From Parus major (Eukaryota; Chordata; Aves; Passeriformes; Paridae): a stretch of DNA of 64,000 nt. Numbering within the stretch: position 1 is the first letter of the stretch; each line of letters starts with the position of its first letter. The stretch covers positions 4,117,787 to 4,181,786 of the forward strand of contig NC_031772.1 in the NCBI RefSeq assembly GCF_001522545.3. The letters are read 5' to 3'. Positions 26,386 through 39,200 of the stretch are shown here, piece by piece. Below the pieces are notes generated by a model. The model did not search any database and was not told where the DNA came from. It was given only the letters and a program-made list of their open reading frames with translations. Made by a program: the position numbers and the translations under genes.

Positions 26386-29002
26386 CTACATAACTCAAGA
26401 AAATTAAAATTCATCATAGTGAATGTGAAGAATTTGCTGTTTGTTTTTGGAGGAAGAAGCATTTGATCAAATGGTGGGAGACGAGATCTTGAGATAACTA
26501 GAAACTCCATAATTCTAAAGCTGATTTGTCCTAATTTTCCTTTGGACGTCAGTGTTCATACCTAGGAAAATAAAAACACTTCCAGAGCTTAAAAGATTTT
26601 GCTCAGATTCCTGTACTTCTGAAAAGCATTTTGATAGAGTTAGATATTAACTACACAAACTTTAAAGTAACAAGGGTAGTTCTATGGACATGTGAAAATC
26701 CCAAATAAAAGTCATAAAGTAAAACACCATGTTTTTATGAGAGATGTTTTGGTTGAGATCAAAGTTGGAAAAGTTGCTCACAGAAAAAGTATTTAGCACT
26801 GCTGTAAGTGGAATTTTAAAAGTATCTTTGTGTGCTTTTATGAACTGCTATTGCTAAAAATTCTGCATAAATCCTCTGCAATACGTAGGATTACATAGGT
26901 AGGAATTACTTCATAAAATATAGGGGAAAAATTATTCAATACAAATGTTTAAAAATTTACATTCAGTTCTTCAGTATGCATTTTGGAATGCATTTTGGCA
27001 ATCCTAATTGATGAGACCTAGTTTAAGAAAATATAGGAAAATTCAGTAATCAGGGCACAGGATGTTTAATTACGTTGGTGTGCATTTCTATTTGTTTCTA
27101 ATGTAGAGGATCTATTGGTAAAATGAATGCCCATTTTGTGGTCTGTTATGCAGAAAATGTTTAATCCAGTGTTTGATTTACTCTGTTAAATCTTCTTTAT
27201 TGAATGTGCTTATTCATCCATGCAGAATTGGGTATGCTGCTTTCTGTTAATATGACATTGCAATTAAATAGCTAAAGAGAAAAACATGGCAAGACATTTT
27301 CTCAAGGCCCATGAAATTCTCATAAAAATTATTCATACTTACATATTTCACTTCCACATTTGCTGATACTAAAACTGCAAACTACAGAGAAATATTTTGG
27401 AGTTGTGTGGGACTGACAAACCTTGCGGTTAAAGATCCTGAATAATCATTTTTGTCGAATAAAAAGTACTAAGGAGGATTTCTGGTCCAGTGGATAATGA
27501 CTGTCATCACGAAATAGGATTGCACTGATTGCATCTTATGAATGAAGCTAACAGGAACTCACAGCACCAAACAACAGCATTTTGTGGTGGGATAAATACT
27601 TAAGCACTTGAGAAACAGTAAGACATTGACAGTGAAATAGCTCTGCTCCAGTGCAGTCCTAGAAATATATTAAACAGTAACAAAAGGGTTTCGTGATGAT
27701 GTTAGACTTTCCTGAGTGTGCCTTCCATCAGTAGGAAAAGGATGTGCAAGGGGAGTTTGTCTTATCTCATCTAACCAATATAGTGATGCTTTGTTCCTCA
27801 GAACAAGACATTTAGGTCAGGGATGATCCAGCATTGTGAGAATTCTGCAGCTATATTTCTTTTACATGTTAAAAAGTAGAAACAACAGCTCCATCCGTGG
27901 AATTGCATGGGAGCTGCACAATGGAAGTTTTATTCAAAATCTCTATGGGACAGTTGGAAACATAAATATAATAAACATAAAACTTAATTCCTTTTCTATC
28001 TGAATTCCTAACTCCTCATTTTGTCTGTTACATATTTATCAGCACAGTAAACAAGGGCTGATGTTTAAATCTCTGTATTTTTTTCTTACCTGGTTGGATG
28101 TTTCCTGCTAGACTGTTTTCTGTGCTGCACTCTGCTCCAGCACGTCTGGCAGTACCACAGGGGTAATGTGGCCTCTGGTTTCTATTAGTCACTTTTTACT
28201 ATTTTCACTATTCTTTTGCTATGGGAACAAGGAGCTTGTAAGAAGGTGTTAACAGGCTGCTAGCTGGTTTATTGTTATTATTGATTTAAGGTGCTAAGAC
28301 TTTAATATAATCATACACAATGAATAATATTAAGAGATTAGTTTAAAGCCATATAAGCCATTAAATGCAAAACAAAAACTTTCCAGAAATTTCCAGCATA
28401 TTCTGGCACTGGTGTTCCATGCTGGGTTATTTTGCCTACTTGCTGTATCTGGCTTTTTCAAATCTGTGGTTTTAGTCCGGCTGCTCTTACACTCAGACTG
28501 GTGTTATGGGAGGGGCAACTCTGAAGCAGGAGATTCTGGATTTTATCCCTAATTCCACTTTTCTTTCTTTGTAAAATGAAGGAAGAGGCTGAGCAAGACT
28601 AAAGTGTGACTTTGGGCTTCAGAGGGAAAGTTAATTAATTAGTTGAGAAAAATAGAAGAGGTTTTGCATGCAGGGAATGTAGTACAGTCAAACATCTATC
28701 TGTTAATTAACAAGAAAGGAAATAAAATTAATGACTGATAAACTTTCTAACTAACACTAATAACTTTCTTTTTAAATCTGTGTTCAATGTGCTGGTTAAA
28801 GGAAAAAATATTGCAATTTGGGGGTAAGGGAACTTTTTTAAAATAACAATGAAAATATTTTCTTGGATATATTAATAAGGAGCAGTGAGCAACACGGTCA
28901 AAAAACCAGCAGAAATTATTTTGGAAACAGTGAATATGTAGAGGAAATAACAAAAGTGAAATCTGTTGTTTCTGAGGAAATGGTCATCCAAGAAAGTTCA
29001 GT

Positions 29003-29218
29003 GGAGATGAGAACCACAAGATGGTTTGTGTTTGAAGGGACCTTAAAGCCCATCCAGTGCCATGACAGGGACACCTCTCACTGCCCCAGGCTGCTCCGAG
29101 CCCCATCCAACCTGGCCTTGGGCACTTCCAGGGATCCAGGGGCAGCCACAGCTTCTCTGGGCACCCTGTGCCAGGGCCTGCCCACCCTCCCAGGGAAGAA
29201 TTCAGTAATTTCTTCCTC
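29003..29218 (-). repeat. CR1 LINE fragment upstream of CHM
   Basis: The plus strand carries ATGGTTTGTGTTTGAAGGGACCTTAAAG and then TTGGGCACTTCCAGGGATCC and CAGCCACAGCTTCTCTGGGC, the reverse complement of a CR1 3' region. The 3' terminus is near 29003-29025. It is truncated at about 29218, after a CCTCCCAGGGAAGAATT stretch. It ends about 550 bp before the CHM start codon. Confidence 0.85.
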
Positions 29219-29377
29219 AAATCGACCCGAAAGTGATACAAAACCACGCGTGCTTGCGTTGAAGCGATTTTCGTTTGGCTCAGTAGGTGCAATGCCGCCA
29301 CTAACTAATGTAAGTGCCGCTAATGTAACTGTAGTTCAGAAGTTTTTTGATGGATGTAGGTGCTTGTGTAAGTTATT

Positions 29378-29399
29378 TTATGTATGTATGTGTGTATGT
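29378..29399 (+). repeat. Short (TATG/TGTG)n tract
   Basis: TTTATGTATGTATGTGTGTATG, a small tetranucleotide repeat about 370 bp upstream of the CHM start. Confidence 0.7.
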
Positions 29400-29475
29400 T
29401 CCCTGCTGCGTTCCGCACCATTCCCGCGTGGCAGGTCAGGGCTCGTTCTGTGGATGAGCAGGGCAGCAGAGGGGG

Positions 29476-29678
29476 NNNNNNNNNNNNNNNNNNNNNNNNN
29501 NNNNNNNNNNNNNNNNNNNNNNNNNNNNNNNNNNNNNNNNNNNNNNNNNNNNNNNNNNNNNNNNNNNNNNNNNNNNNNNNNNNNNNNNNNNNNNNNNNNN
29601 NNNNNNNNNNNNNNNNNNNNNNNNNNNNNNNNNNNNNNNNNNNNNNNNNNNNNNNNNNNNNNNNNNNNNNNNNNNNNN
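29476..29678. other. Assembly gap (203 N)
   Basis: The N run sits at the left edge of the CHM CpG island, 90 bp before the start codon. It probably hides part of the core promoter and 5' UTR. Open frames that cross it are artefacts. Confidence 1.
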
Positions 29679-29763
29679 GGCGGGGCCGCCGCTCCCGCCG
29701 CCGCCGGAACCCCCGCAGCCGCTCCCGCCCTTTCCGCCGGCGGCGCACGCGTGACGGCGCCTC

Positions 29764-29775
29764 CCAAGATGGCGG
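29764..29775 (+). promoter_or_regulatory. CHM: YY1-type site overlapping the CHM start codon
   Basis: CCAAGATGGCGGAC contains the core AAGATGGCGG, the well-known YY1 motif that in many housekeeping genes sits at the transcription start or first ATG. The same bases give a strong Kozak context (A at -3, G at +4). Occupancy is inferred. Confidence 0.6.
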
Positions 29776-29817
29776 ACAACCTGCCCACAGAGTTCGATGT
29801 GGTGGTGGTGGGCACCG
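29769..29817 (+). CDS. CHM: CHM exon 1 (residues 1-17, start codon)
   Basis: Encodes MADNLPTEFDVVVVGTG, the first beta strand and glycine turn of the GDI-like fold. The ATG was chosen because of its match to the family N-terminus and strong Kozak context. The exon is 49 nt and splits the Gly-17 codon (G|GTACGG donor), the same length and phase as I recall for human exon 1. Frames running on into intron 1 are not coding. Confidence 0.97.
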
Positions 29818-32800
29818 GTACGGGGCAGGGCGGGCACGGGGGGCAGCGCCGGCCCTGGTAGGGGTCGCAGCTCGAAAGGGTGGCGGAGGGACGCGGGTCC
29901 CCGGCTGAGGGGAGGCAGCGGCGTCTGGGGAGGGCGGGCAGGGTGTGCGAGTGGCTGCTGAGGTACCTGCGGGGACGTGTCCGTGACACCGGCAGGGATA
30001 TTTCCCCCCAGCGTCCCGGGCACTCGTAGTGCACTGTGGGGCTGCTGGGGATTAAATGGCCAGATTTGCTTAGAAATGGAGTTATCACGGAGGGCCGTGT
30101 GCGGCTGGCCCTGAAAGGGATTTGGCATGACACCCGCCCTGTGACCGGCCACAAACCTCCTGCCCCACAGCTGAGATCGGGGGCTCCTTTGGTGCCTCGG
30201 AAAGCCTTGTGGGACTGACCCTGCCTCCCCTGCCAGCCCTTATTCCCGAGATACCATCCTGCTCGGCAGGTTTGCTTTTGTGCAAGGAAAATAGCTCTGA
30301 AGAGCTGAAATTCTGTCTCGTTGCAGTATATGTGCTATAGACTGATAATATATTTTTCATTATATCCTGCAATGCAAATAGTTTTAAAACTTCAAAGTCA
30401 TTTTTCTAATCTCTGTGCCTGCTTTATAAATAACACAAAACTTTTTGAGTCTTTCCCGTTAAAGCACACTTCTCTTTCTATGAATGATTGCATGTACCAG
30501 ACACTTATTCTAATCTTTCTGCACTTTCTGTATCCTGTCCAAGTTCATCCTGCTCAGGTGAATAATGATGGAGACCTGGAGTGTCTCACTGTAACTTACC
30601 ACAATGTAACTACAAGAGAAATTTTTTAATCCTTCAGAGCTAAGATTCTTGGTGCTTGTGTATCAAAATAGTCTTGAAATATTGTAATAGATTGCTATTT
30701 GTAGAACCCAATGACAGTGACCTGCTTCAGATTGGTCTTGATAGGCCTCCTACCTTAAATTTAGTGTTGAGCTCTAGTCTTAAAATGCATCACTGTTTAT
30801 AGGTTCCAAATTTGCAGTCAGATTTTGTTTGCCTTAATAAAGAGTTCAGGGTGTTGTTTGGAACACAAATGGGAAGGCACTTCTAAATGTTACTATTTTC
30901 CATGTGAAATTAGTAACTCTGTTTTTGGAGTTCACTGATCTGTTAAATTGTGTACATGGGATTTAAGATTTCTAGCAATTTGGAATAGAATGAATGAGCT
31001 CCTTAAAGAAATTGCTGATTCCAGTGTTCAGCAGAAAAAAGCAATCCCCATACAATGTATGTATAATTGTTTAAAAGATTTCTGATTTATATCTGGAGTT
31101 TTCAAGTAATTATAAAACCATACTGCCCCTGTTGTTTTGACCAAAATTCTGCTAAAAATGTAAAATTTAAGTTCTTGAGCAAATTGAGAGAGATTCCTTC
31201 TGTGTCTCAACCCTGTTCTGTGGCATGGTATGTAGTAACGAATCTGACATTTTCATATGTGCTCAGATCTGAGAACATTTTGAGTGTGTGAGAAGATCGG
31301 TTGATAATGAGAAGCTGAAGAATCAAACTGTAAGAGTGAAATATTAAACACTGTATAACATCTGTAATTTTTGGGGGTTCATTCTTTACTGCCATGAGGT
31401 AAATAATGTTCCTGCAGCCAATGCAGAAACTCAGAGGTTTATTAAAATGATATTACTGTTAAGCTATTTACTATTCTAGTCACAAAGGGAACAGGGACTA
31501 CCTGTGCCAGAGAGAGCAGGTCATGTGCAGTCATCAAACCCAATCTTCCCTGCTTTGGAGTGAGGTGTCATATTGGAGCTTTGATGTTGCAGGAGGGAAG
31601 TTCTCTGAGCTAAATCCTCTGAGCTAAATTCTCTGAAATATTGCTGTATTTGGGGGTATTGATTTATATTCAAGGATGCCTTTTTTCCCCGCCTGTAAAG
31701 AGTACTGCTATAAGTAATTCCAAGATTCTCAGAATTCTGCACTTCGGGAGATTTTTTGTCTTTGTATTCCTTTGCACTAAGAACATACATAAGTGGTGAT
31801 TAACACTGGTGACTGACTGAGGGTTTTTTAATCTGTATTAAATTTCTCAGTATGGAAGATTGTTCAGATTAGACTTTTCATCTGCCTTCTATTTGGGAAG
31901 TGACTTCTGAGGGAGTATTTTAGCCTAATCTTCAGCTCTCTGGTTTCTAATGCTGTCATAGGTGCTGAGTGCACCTATGAATATCTGATTGTCATACCAT
32001 AATAACTAGACTGTTTGTGTGTAATGGTATTTTTAATGCATAGTAGTAATTGTATTAATTTCTGCATGCGTGGCCTTTTCCTGGTTTTATAACTTGTGCA
32101 TCTATTAAATTTAGTAATTAGACTGAGTGGTGACATAGGATTTGAATTTGTTTTTATTTCAGGCTCATTTAACTGTTTCCCTGTTGTAAGCTTAGTGCAA
32201 ATGGAATCTCAAATAAATTTTAGTCATCAGTGCTTCAGTTTATGTCTAGGTTCAATTAATTCATCAATATTGCTATGGGAAATTTTCTTTTAGAAGAAAT
32301 TCCTTTTCCTTAACTCAGATATTTTCTTGCATGAGTAAGTTAAGAGCAAGGTGGATGTGGGTACAAAAATACTCATTCTCGTGGGTACGTCAGCTGAAGT
32401 TTCACTACTATCATGGGATTTACATCCACAGTTCTAAAGAAAACTGGATTATCCCATGGCATGAAACTGGTGAGCATATCTTAAGATTTTTTGATGGCCA
32501 ACACAATATGAGAAAGCTGTTATGACATTGTTTTGTTGCTCTACTTCCTTGAAGTCACTCTCCCCTCCCTTTCTCCTCCAGTCTCTCATATCTCTGCTTT
32601 CCTGCTTTTTGAACACTGTGCTCAAGTTGTCCATCAACCAGGCAGGAGTGGGTTTGTTAGATGGCTCTTGGCCAAAGCAGATACTCTTAAAGATCATCAG
32701 ATCTCAGAGCCGATCTGCTATTTGGGAAGGTCTCTTCTCTGTGATTTTTATTGGTCTGAAAGCAGAACTGGGGGTCAGTGGCAGACCTTTTGTCTTCAGA

Positions 32801-35800
32801 CAGTTGTCGAGTAGGAAACTTCACAGGCAAAACATTCAGCAGTGTTGAGTTTAGGGCAGAAACCCCTGCAAGTGCCAAGATTTGCACCTTTGTGGCTGTG
32901 CAGAGTGGTGTGGATACAGGTGCAGGGTCATGTTTACCTTGGCATTTCTTAAATGAATTGGATTGTATTCAGGCTTGACTTCTTGTCTCTGACACTCGCC
33001 AAGACCTCTGTTAACTGCTGGGAAAGTTGTAACGGATATGGCTCTTTGAAAGGTGTTGTATTCACAAGTTTGTCTGCCAGTAATTCTAATTTTTTTCTAA
33101 AAAGGAGTTATTCTTTATAAAAGCAGTCACAGTAAATATTCTAGTTCTATGCAATTTTCTTTCCATTCTGGTTTTCAGTGGTTATAAATAACACATGAAA
33201 TGACTTTCAAGGTAGAAAGCAGGAATCCATTTTGAAATATTCTATAAAATAAAGAGTGATTTATGGTTTCATATGATTTTGGCTGAAAGCACTCGGGCTT
33301 TGCCAGGTCATCAAAGTCCTGTCAGGAGAATCTATTATTTATTGTTCGATATGCTGGGAGTGGTGTAAGTACTTTATGTTTATCTTATGTAAGTGTAGTG
33401 TGTTAGGAAAAAATCACTCCCAGATACTAACACAGTTTTTAAAATATACCTCACAAAACTAACCCAAATATTACAGATGTGAATTTTAAAGTAAATACTG
33501 AAGATTGGTATAAGAAAAAATAATAATTCCTCATAGTTTTATTGTTGCAGTGTATTTTTAGAATGTGATGAAAATATTTCCTAATACAGGAAATAATACA
33601 GCCTTCTGGGCTGATATTTTGGTTACGTTATCTTGTATAACTGCACAGTCTTCAGTTTATATCAACAGCTGTTTAGAGTTGATGAAAGCTCAATGGAAAA
33701 CCAGCTGAAGATGGATATTTTTTGACGTCAGTGGTCATTGTCACTGTGGTGGACTAGCACAGTGGCACTGACTTGTAGTGTTGATGTCTGGGTGGAAATA
33801 GACTCAAGTTTTTATAATCATTTGTAGATAAGTCATTGCCTGTCCATTTAAATGTCTAACAAAATGAACACTGACTCACAGTCCTGTCCCGTGTCCTCTC
33901 TGTCTGTGTCCCCCTCTCATTTTTCCAGTACTCTCTACATGTAAATGTACCTTTATCTTCTTTACTGATTATTTTAACCTGACTGAAATGGGGGGGTTGT
34001 GTTCTAGCCTGGCTTCCAGTCTGAGTTTTGGGGTGTAGCCAGAGTGCTGTTGTAGCTGCCTGGGAGGTTTAGGCTTCCGCTGGTATCTCAGGCAGGTTTC
34101 TTTCCCAGATACTGTGCAATGTCCCTGGCTGCTTTTGTGGGAAACTCACTGTTCTGTGAACCCTTTGTTGTCCTTCTCAGCCTGTTTGTGTTGTGCAGCT
34201 TTTCCAGATTATATTGCTGATCTTACAGAATCAGAGCCTGTAGGACTCCTGTGACTCTACTGTGAAAAATACAGAGTAGGTCATCTGCATATCAAGGTGA
34301 AAAACTCCTTTAGAAAAAGGCTTAGTAAGGTGCTTTGAAATTCCAGTCTGAATGAGGAACAGTGGAAGGCCAGGTTTGTGAATCCCAGTAGGAAGTGTGG
34401 TTCCAGTGCCTGGAGAATGACAGAGAGCTGTGGGTTCAGTGCTGCTGCTGGTGCTGCTCTCTGGGGCTCTGTCTGTGAGAGCCCTGCAGGTACCCAGGGA
34501 ACCACTGCTAAGGCAGGAGGACAAACTTCCTAAATACCCTTTCATGAAATGTTTAAAAATGTATAAGGAGCAAGGAGAGCAAGCTCTTTTCCCGTGGGGA
34601 AGCAGAAAAGGAAGTGAAAGTATTAGAAGGCTCGAGTGAAAATAAAACTCAGTGTGTGTCTTGCTATACAGATCGTTCCATTCAAGTGCTTTGCTTTATT
34701 TGCTGCTATTGCTTTAAACCAAAGATTAGACTTGGAGCTGTAGTATGTGCTCAACGCTGTTCAGGGAGCACTGCTTGGTGTGAGTATAATTTTTAGTAAG
34801 AAGTTAAATTTTTATTTCAAGCCTAAGTGCTTGTATTCCTTTCCTAAATAATGTTCATTTGTACCAACTGTGAGATTGAATGGTTTTCATTGCCAAGTTC
34901 CTCTCATGAGACACGGACAACTGTATGAAATTACAGTGTAGGAGAAGAAACTTTTTACTTGTGACTTTTTTCTTGAACAGTAACATATTCTTACTTTTCT
35001 TAGTGGGTTGGCATTTCTGTGCCGTACTCTCTAATGCAGAAGTATTTCCTGATACTGCTCTGCAATATGAGCAAATATTAAAATGAATCAACTGAATCAT
35101 CTTTAACTTAAAATGTTATATACAAGAAGTATTTTCATTTACAGTACATTTACATTTCATAGAATTATGAAATGCTTTTAGATTTTCACATATACCAAAA
35201 ACACACCGTAAGTATTTTGTAGTAAGCTCCTCCAGAGTCAGCTGGTCTTCTCTACTTAGAAGTTCAGATGCAAACAAAGTGTATTGCAGCTGGTCAACTG
35301 TCTGACTCCGGAAGATTGTTTTGAAATTGTCTATGTTCCAACATCTTTATATATTTCCCTTCAACACTTTGTATTATGAAAAAGTCATTTTCAAATGACT
35401 AAATCATAAAGATTTATTTAGTAGAGGGAGTGAAGCAAATTAAACATTTAAGGTTTTTCAAGATGAATCTCATGTAATTCAGTAAAAACTGAATGACTGC
35501 GAAACAGTTTGCAGCGAGCAGCTCGGGAACCAAGATGCTCCCACAGATCTGAAGCTGTTTAGTTTAGAAATTGCTCAGGGCAGTGACTGCTCCCTTCTCA
35601 AGGCACTGCAAGAGGCAGTGCAGCACTAGAGCAGCAAGTACAGCTGATAAGCAGGAGACACAATGTGTAAGCCTCAAATTCATTTTTTGATTACACAGAG
35701 GTGAATTATAAGTTTTCATTATTTTATAAGACTTCAGAAATTAATTGGCTTTTAAAACTGAAGGGAGAAAAAAGTTTTCCAACTTAGAAGTTATCTCAAA

Positions 35801-36023
35801 CTTTAATTTTATTGTATTGGAACTAAAAATAGAATTGGTTTTTGGATAAAAAAATAATGTGTAGCTCATTCAACAGTGTTCTTGAAAATGAGAGGATGGC
35901 TGATTTTGTTTCATAGGGAAGCTCCAAGAACTGATGTAATGGAGATTATCTTGGTCAGAGGTTGCTGGAAACAGCCAGCTGCACACTTCAAGGTCAGCTT
36001 GCAGCAGCCGCCTCTGTGAGATT

Positions 36024-36193
36024 NNNNNNNNNNNNNNNNNNNNNNNNNNNNNNNNNNNNNNNNNNNNNNNNNNNNNNNNNNNNNNNNNNNNNNNNNNNNN
36101 NNNNNNNNNNNNNNNNNNNNNNNNNNNNNNNNNNNNNNNNNNNNNNNNNNNNNNNNNNNNNNNNNNNNNNNNNNNNNNNNNNNNNNNNNNNNN
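36024..36193. other. Assembly gap (170 N)
   Basis: The run of N directly adjoins a GC-rich tandem repeat on its right, so a collapsed or unresolved repeat array is the likely cause. It lies wholly inside CHM intron 1. Confidence 1.
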
Positions 36194-36288
36194 GATGGGG
36201 CTCAGGCAGAGGCTGTGAGCGCTGCCTGTTGTGTGTCCGAGAGGGCTGGGATGGGGATGGGGCTCAGGCAGAGGCTGTGAGCGCTGCC
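36194..36288 (+). repeat. 62-bp minisatellite, two partial copies next to gap
   Basis: An identical 33-bp block beginning GATGGGGCTCAGGCAGAGG occurs at 36194-36226 and again at 36256-36288, giving a 62-bp period. The intervening bases include GTGTGTCCGAGAGGGCTGGG. More copies probably fill the adjacent gap. Open frames reading through it are repeat-derived. Confidence 0.9.
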
Positions 36289-39200
36289 AGCGGGGCTGTG
36301 CTGCTGAACCGCCCAGCTCAGCACTGAGCTTCTGGGCGCTGCCTGCTGGGCAGCCTCCTCCTGTCTGCAGTGCTTCCCAGGGCCTGGTACAGAAACATTG
36401 CTACAAGCCGCCCTTTCTTCCGAGAGCTGAAGTGGCCATGCCACCAAGTTCATTCCTGTAATTAGAGCTAATTGTTACAATTCAGTCTGCTTGCCACTTT
36501 GTTTCTTTCCAACAGTAAGCCAAAGGCAGGATGACTAGCCTGCAGTCAGCATTGTCCCTGCAGCAGCACTAGGAACGCTCCCAAGTTGGTTCACTGTGAC
36601 TTTGCAGAGTGTTCCAGTGAGGCAGTGAATGCACTGCCTGCTGGATGAGTGGGTGCCAAGTACAACCTATGAAATTCTGCCTGGATGTTAGTAATCCAGA
36701 CATCACCGATTAATAAAATTGCTAATTTTGTACTTAGATCTGTGTGTAAGATGGAATGTCCTACCTAACTGAAATTTTAAATTCATGTTTTCTTGAGAGG
36801 CCAGAGAGGCTGATTTAATAGAGCATCTGATAAATGGAAGGTTAGTAAATGGAGAAAGAAGGCAATGGCTTTCAGGAATGGTGATAGAGATATTTCAGAT
36901 ACAATAAATGGGAGCTGTCTCTCATAGTAACTAATATGTGTGCTAACTTAGTAGGAAATTATTGGTTATTATTAATTGTACTAGAGGCAATGATGATTCA
37001 GTAATTTGATTGCCGAGTTAGATAGTACTATCATAGAATTTTTTAATGATAATCTAAAAGGAGATGTAGGTTCTTGTTTCAATTTTGGTGTTCTTGGTGG
37101 TCTGTGTTACTGGATCCAAGTCATCAGTCAACTGTCTGTTCACAGACATTAAATATCAGGAGTGATACATGTCCTTAATCCTTTAAGCTGGCCTGACCAG
37201 CAGCTGACTGATCCCCAAGAGGGATGAGTAGCAGGAAGTGTTGGAATGATCCTTCATGAGGAAAACAGCCCAGAGATATCCAGGATTATTTACTCATTAG
37301 GCATAGGGGAAATTTTAGAATCCAGAGTGTGCCCTGCCTTGTAGTGAGGATCTGAACACATTTCAAAATCTGAATATAATCCATTTTAGGGCTTTTGAGA
37401 AATCAGAGTTCAGAACAAAAAAGCTGTTTCCAAGTAATAACAGTTTGTAAAAATACATATTTCTCTGTTACTGATTTATCTGAAGGGGACCTATTTTGCA
37501 CAACTCTCTGAGCATCCTGAGGGAGACAGTTCAGCTTTCCATGCCATCATTTCATAAATTGCCATTTCTCTAAGCAGTCTTTTCCATGTTAGTTTTTTTC
37601 CTAGATAGAGGAGGACAATGTATAACTGTATTGTAATTGTCCAGAACCTTCTTTCTTGGAAAAGGCGTTTTCAGTAACCACCATGCAATGCAGGTCACAT
37701 GTAGGAGTAACTTGCATTTGACAAAGCTGCCTCTTCTCCCTATGCCTTTGTTTCTGCTGGAGAAGAGAATTCAGAAGCTGGTGCCATGGGACAGTCTTAC
37801 TTATTTCTTGGATTTCCTGAGGTATTGTCACCCAAGAGCAAAGGGTGTCTCGTTGTGGCAGTGTGTTGGGAGCCTCTCCAAAAGCTGGGATGTGCCAGTC
37901 TCGCCTTCGGGCCGTGTTCCTGCTCTTACCACTGGGTATGTAGGGGGCCACAGTGTCTTAGAAGCACAGGGTTGGTGTGGAAAATTGATGCCAGCTTTCA
38001 AGAGAGGGGAAGCTAATTCAGGGAACAATTTCATCCAAGGTTAATGGAAGAACAGACCTCCAACACAGTATCAATTGGATCAAGCTTAAAGCAATCAGTT
38101 ATGCCCTGGTAGCTATAACTCGGCCCAGGTCAGCCAGGCAGCACTGGTGATGTTTTACAACATTTTCTCAGTGGCTTTTATCAATAAGGAAGGAGAAACA
38201 AGTTTCTCAATTCCATTTCTAGAGTAATACTCTCTGTGCCCCAATAAGGGAAAGAAAAGCTTTTTTGGGAACTCCAAACAAAGGGTAGTTGTAGATTCTA
38301 TTCCAGATAGTTTATAGAGGGAGCAAAATGAACCATATATATAAACATGGGGGGACAGCTGAGTGTGGAGCTCTCACATAATGGTTGTGTGCAGCCAGGG
38401 TCTCATGTCAGTCCTCAAGTGTGTGCTGCACTTACGTATTTTCTCCTTGTCTCTTTGGTCATGGTGGTCTGTGTTTAGAGATCTTGCTTCCAAAAATTCA
38501 ACTCGGAAGACTTTTGGCCTTCCTAGGCTGTGAAACAAACATCCCAGGAACTGCTGCAACTGTTCATCCCTCCTCTGCCCCTGGAGGTTAATTCTGTGTT
38601 AAACCTTCACTTGCTGTGGAAGGTCAGCAGTGCAAAACTATTTTCACTTTCTCTGCTTTATCAATTCAGAGAAGGATTTTTTTTTTTTTTAATTCCTTCA
38701 AAATCATTAAAACCAGAAGATTTGCAGGGAGGTGGTAGCTGTTTTCCTAGAAAATTTGTCATGCCTGTCTTAAACTTCTTTCTTCGTATTGATACAAGCA
38801 TTTGTACTTTTGGACATCACCATAGAACTGCTCTCCCAAAAACCGACTTTGAAATTTGATTTGGAAGGAGGCCAGGAGGGGCAGGAGATGATGAGGGCAG
38901 AGGTTGCACCTCTTTATTTTGATTATTGTGTTTGCCTTTGCTGGTTTGAAGAGTTGGTGAAACAGTGGTCTTGTACCAGCTCCCAGGGGATGTTTTCTAG
39001 ACTGCAAGGTTTTATCTGTTGGTAAAGGCACTGTTCCATCTAAGGAACAGACAGCATGGGTCTGGAGTTCTGCTGGGGATAATGTTTGTCATGGAGTGAG
39101 CCAGAGCAGATTGTGCCCTTCCACAGCTGCTTTTTCCTCTTCCAGTTCTGTCTCTGCAGTTGCACCACTGCAGCTGCTTCTGGTGCTGCTGGAAATCAGA

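Larger units (their letters stand above)
12961..29002. other. Intergenic region between DACH2 and CHM promoters
   Basis: About 16 kb with no recognisable coding exon on either strand. Open frames are short, lack domains and are interrupted at the density expected for noncoding AT-rich DNA. It contains a T-rich microsatellite (13.2 kb), a GC-richer but unidentified patch (about 17.0-17.37 kb), and AT-rich candidate enhancers near 15.8, 25.0 and 26.1-26.4 kb. In human the same gene pair is also adjacent with no protein gene known between them, so a gene desert here is expected. Confidence 0.75.
29679..29960 (+). promoter_or_regulatory. CHM: CpG island, promoter and 5' UTR of CHM
   Basis: GC-rich, CpG-dense sequence begins directly after the gap and continues about 140 bp into intron 1. 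There is no TATA box in the visible part, as expected for a housekeeping promoter. A TGACG CRE half-site lies at 29752-29756. The transcription start cannot be placed. Confidence 0.7.

Noticed and set aside
28863..29861. 332-codon plus-strand open frame ending in CHM exon 1
   Set aside because: It runs through CR1 sequence and the N gap and only joins the CHM frame by passing the gap. The true start is the ATG at 29769 in strong Kozak and family context.
29378..30154. Long minus-strand frames opposite CHM exon 1
   Set aside because: Antisense shadows of a CpG island plus gap, with no domain.
36202..36461. Open frames next to the third gap
   Set aside because: They derive from the 62-bp minisatellite and flanking GC-rich sequence.
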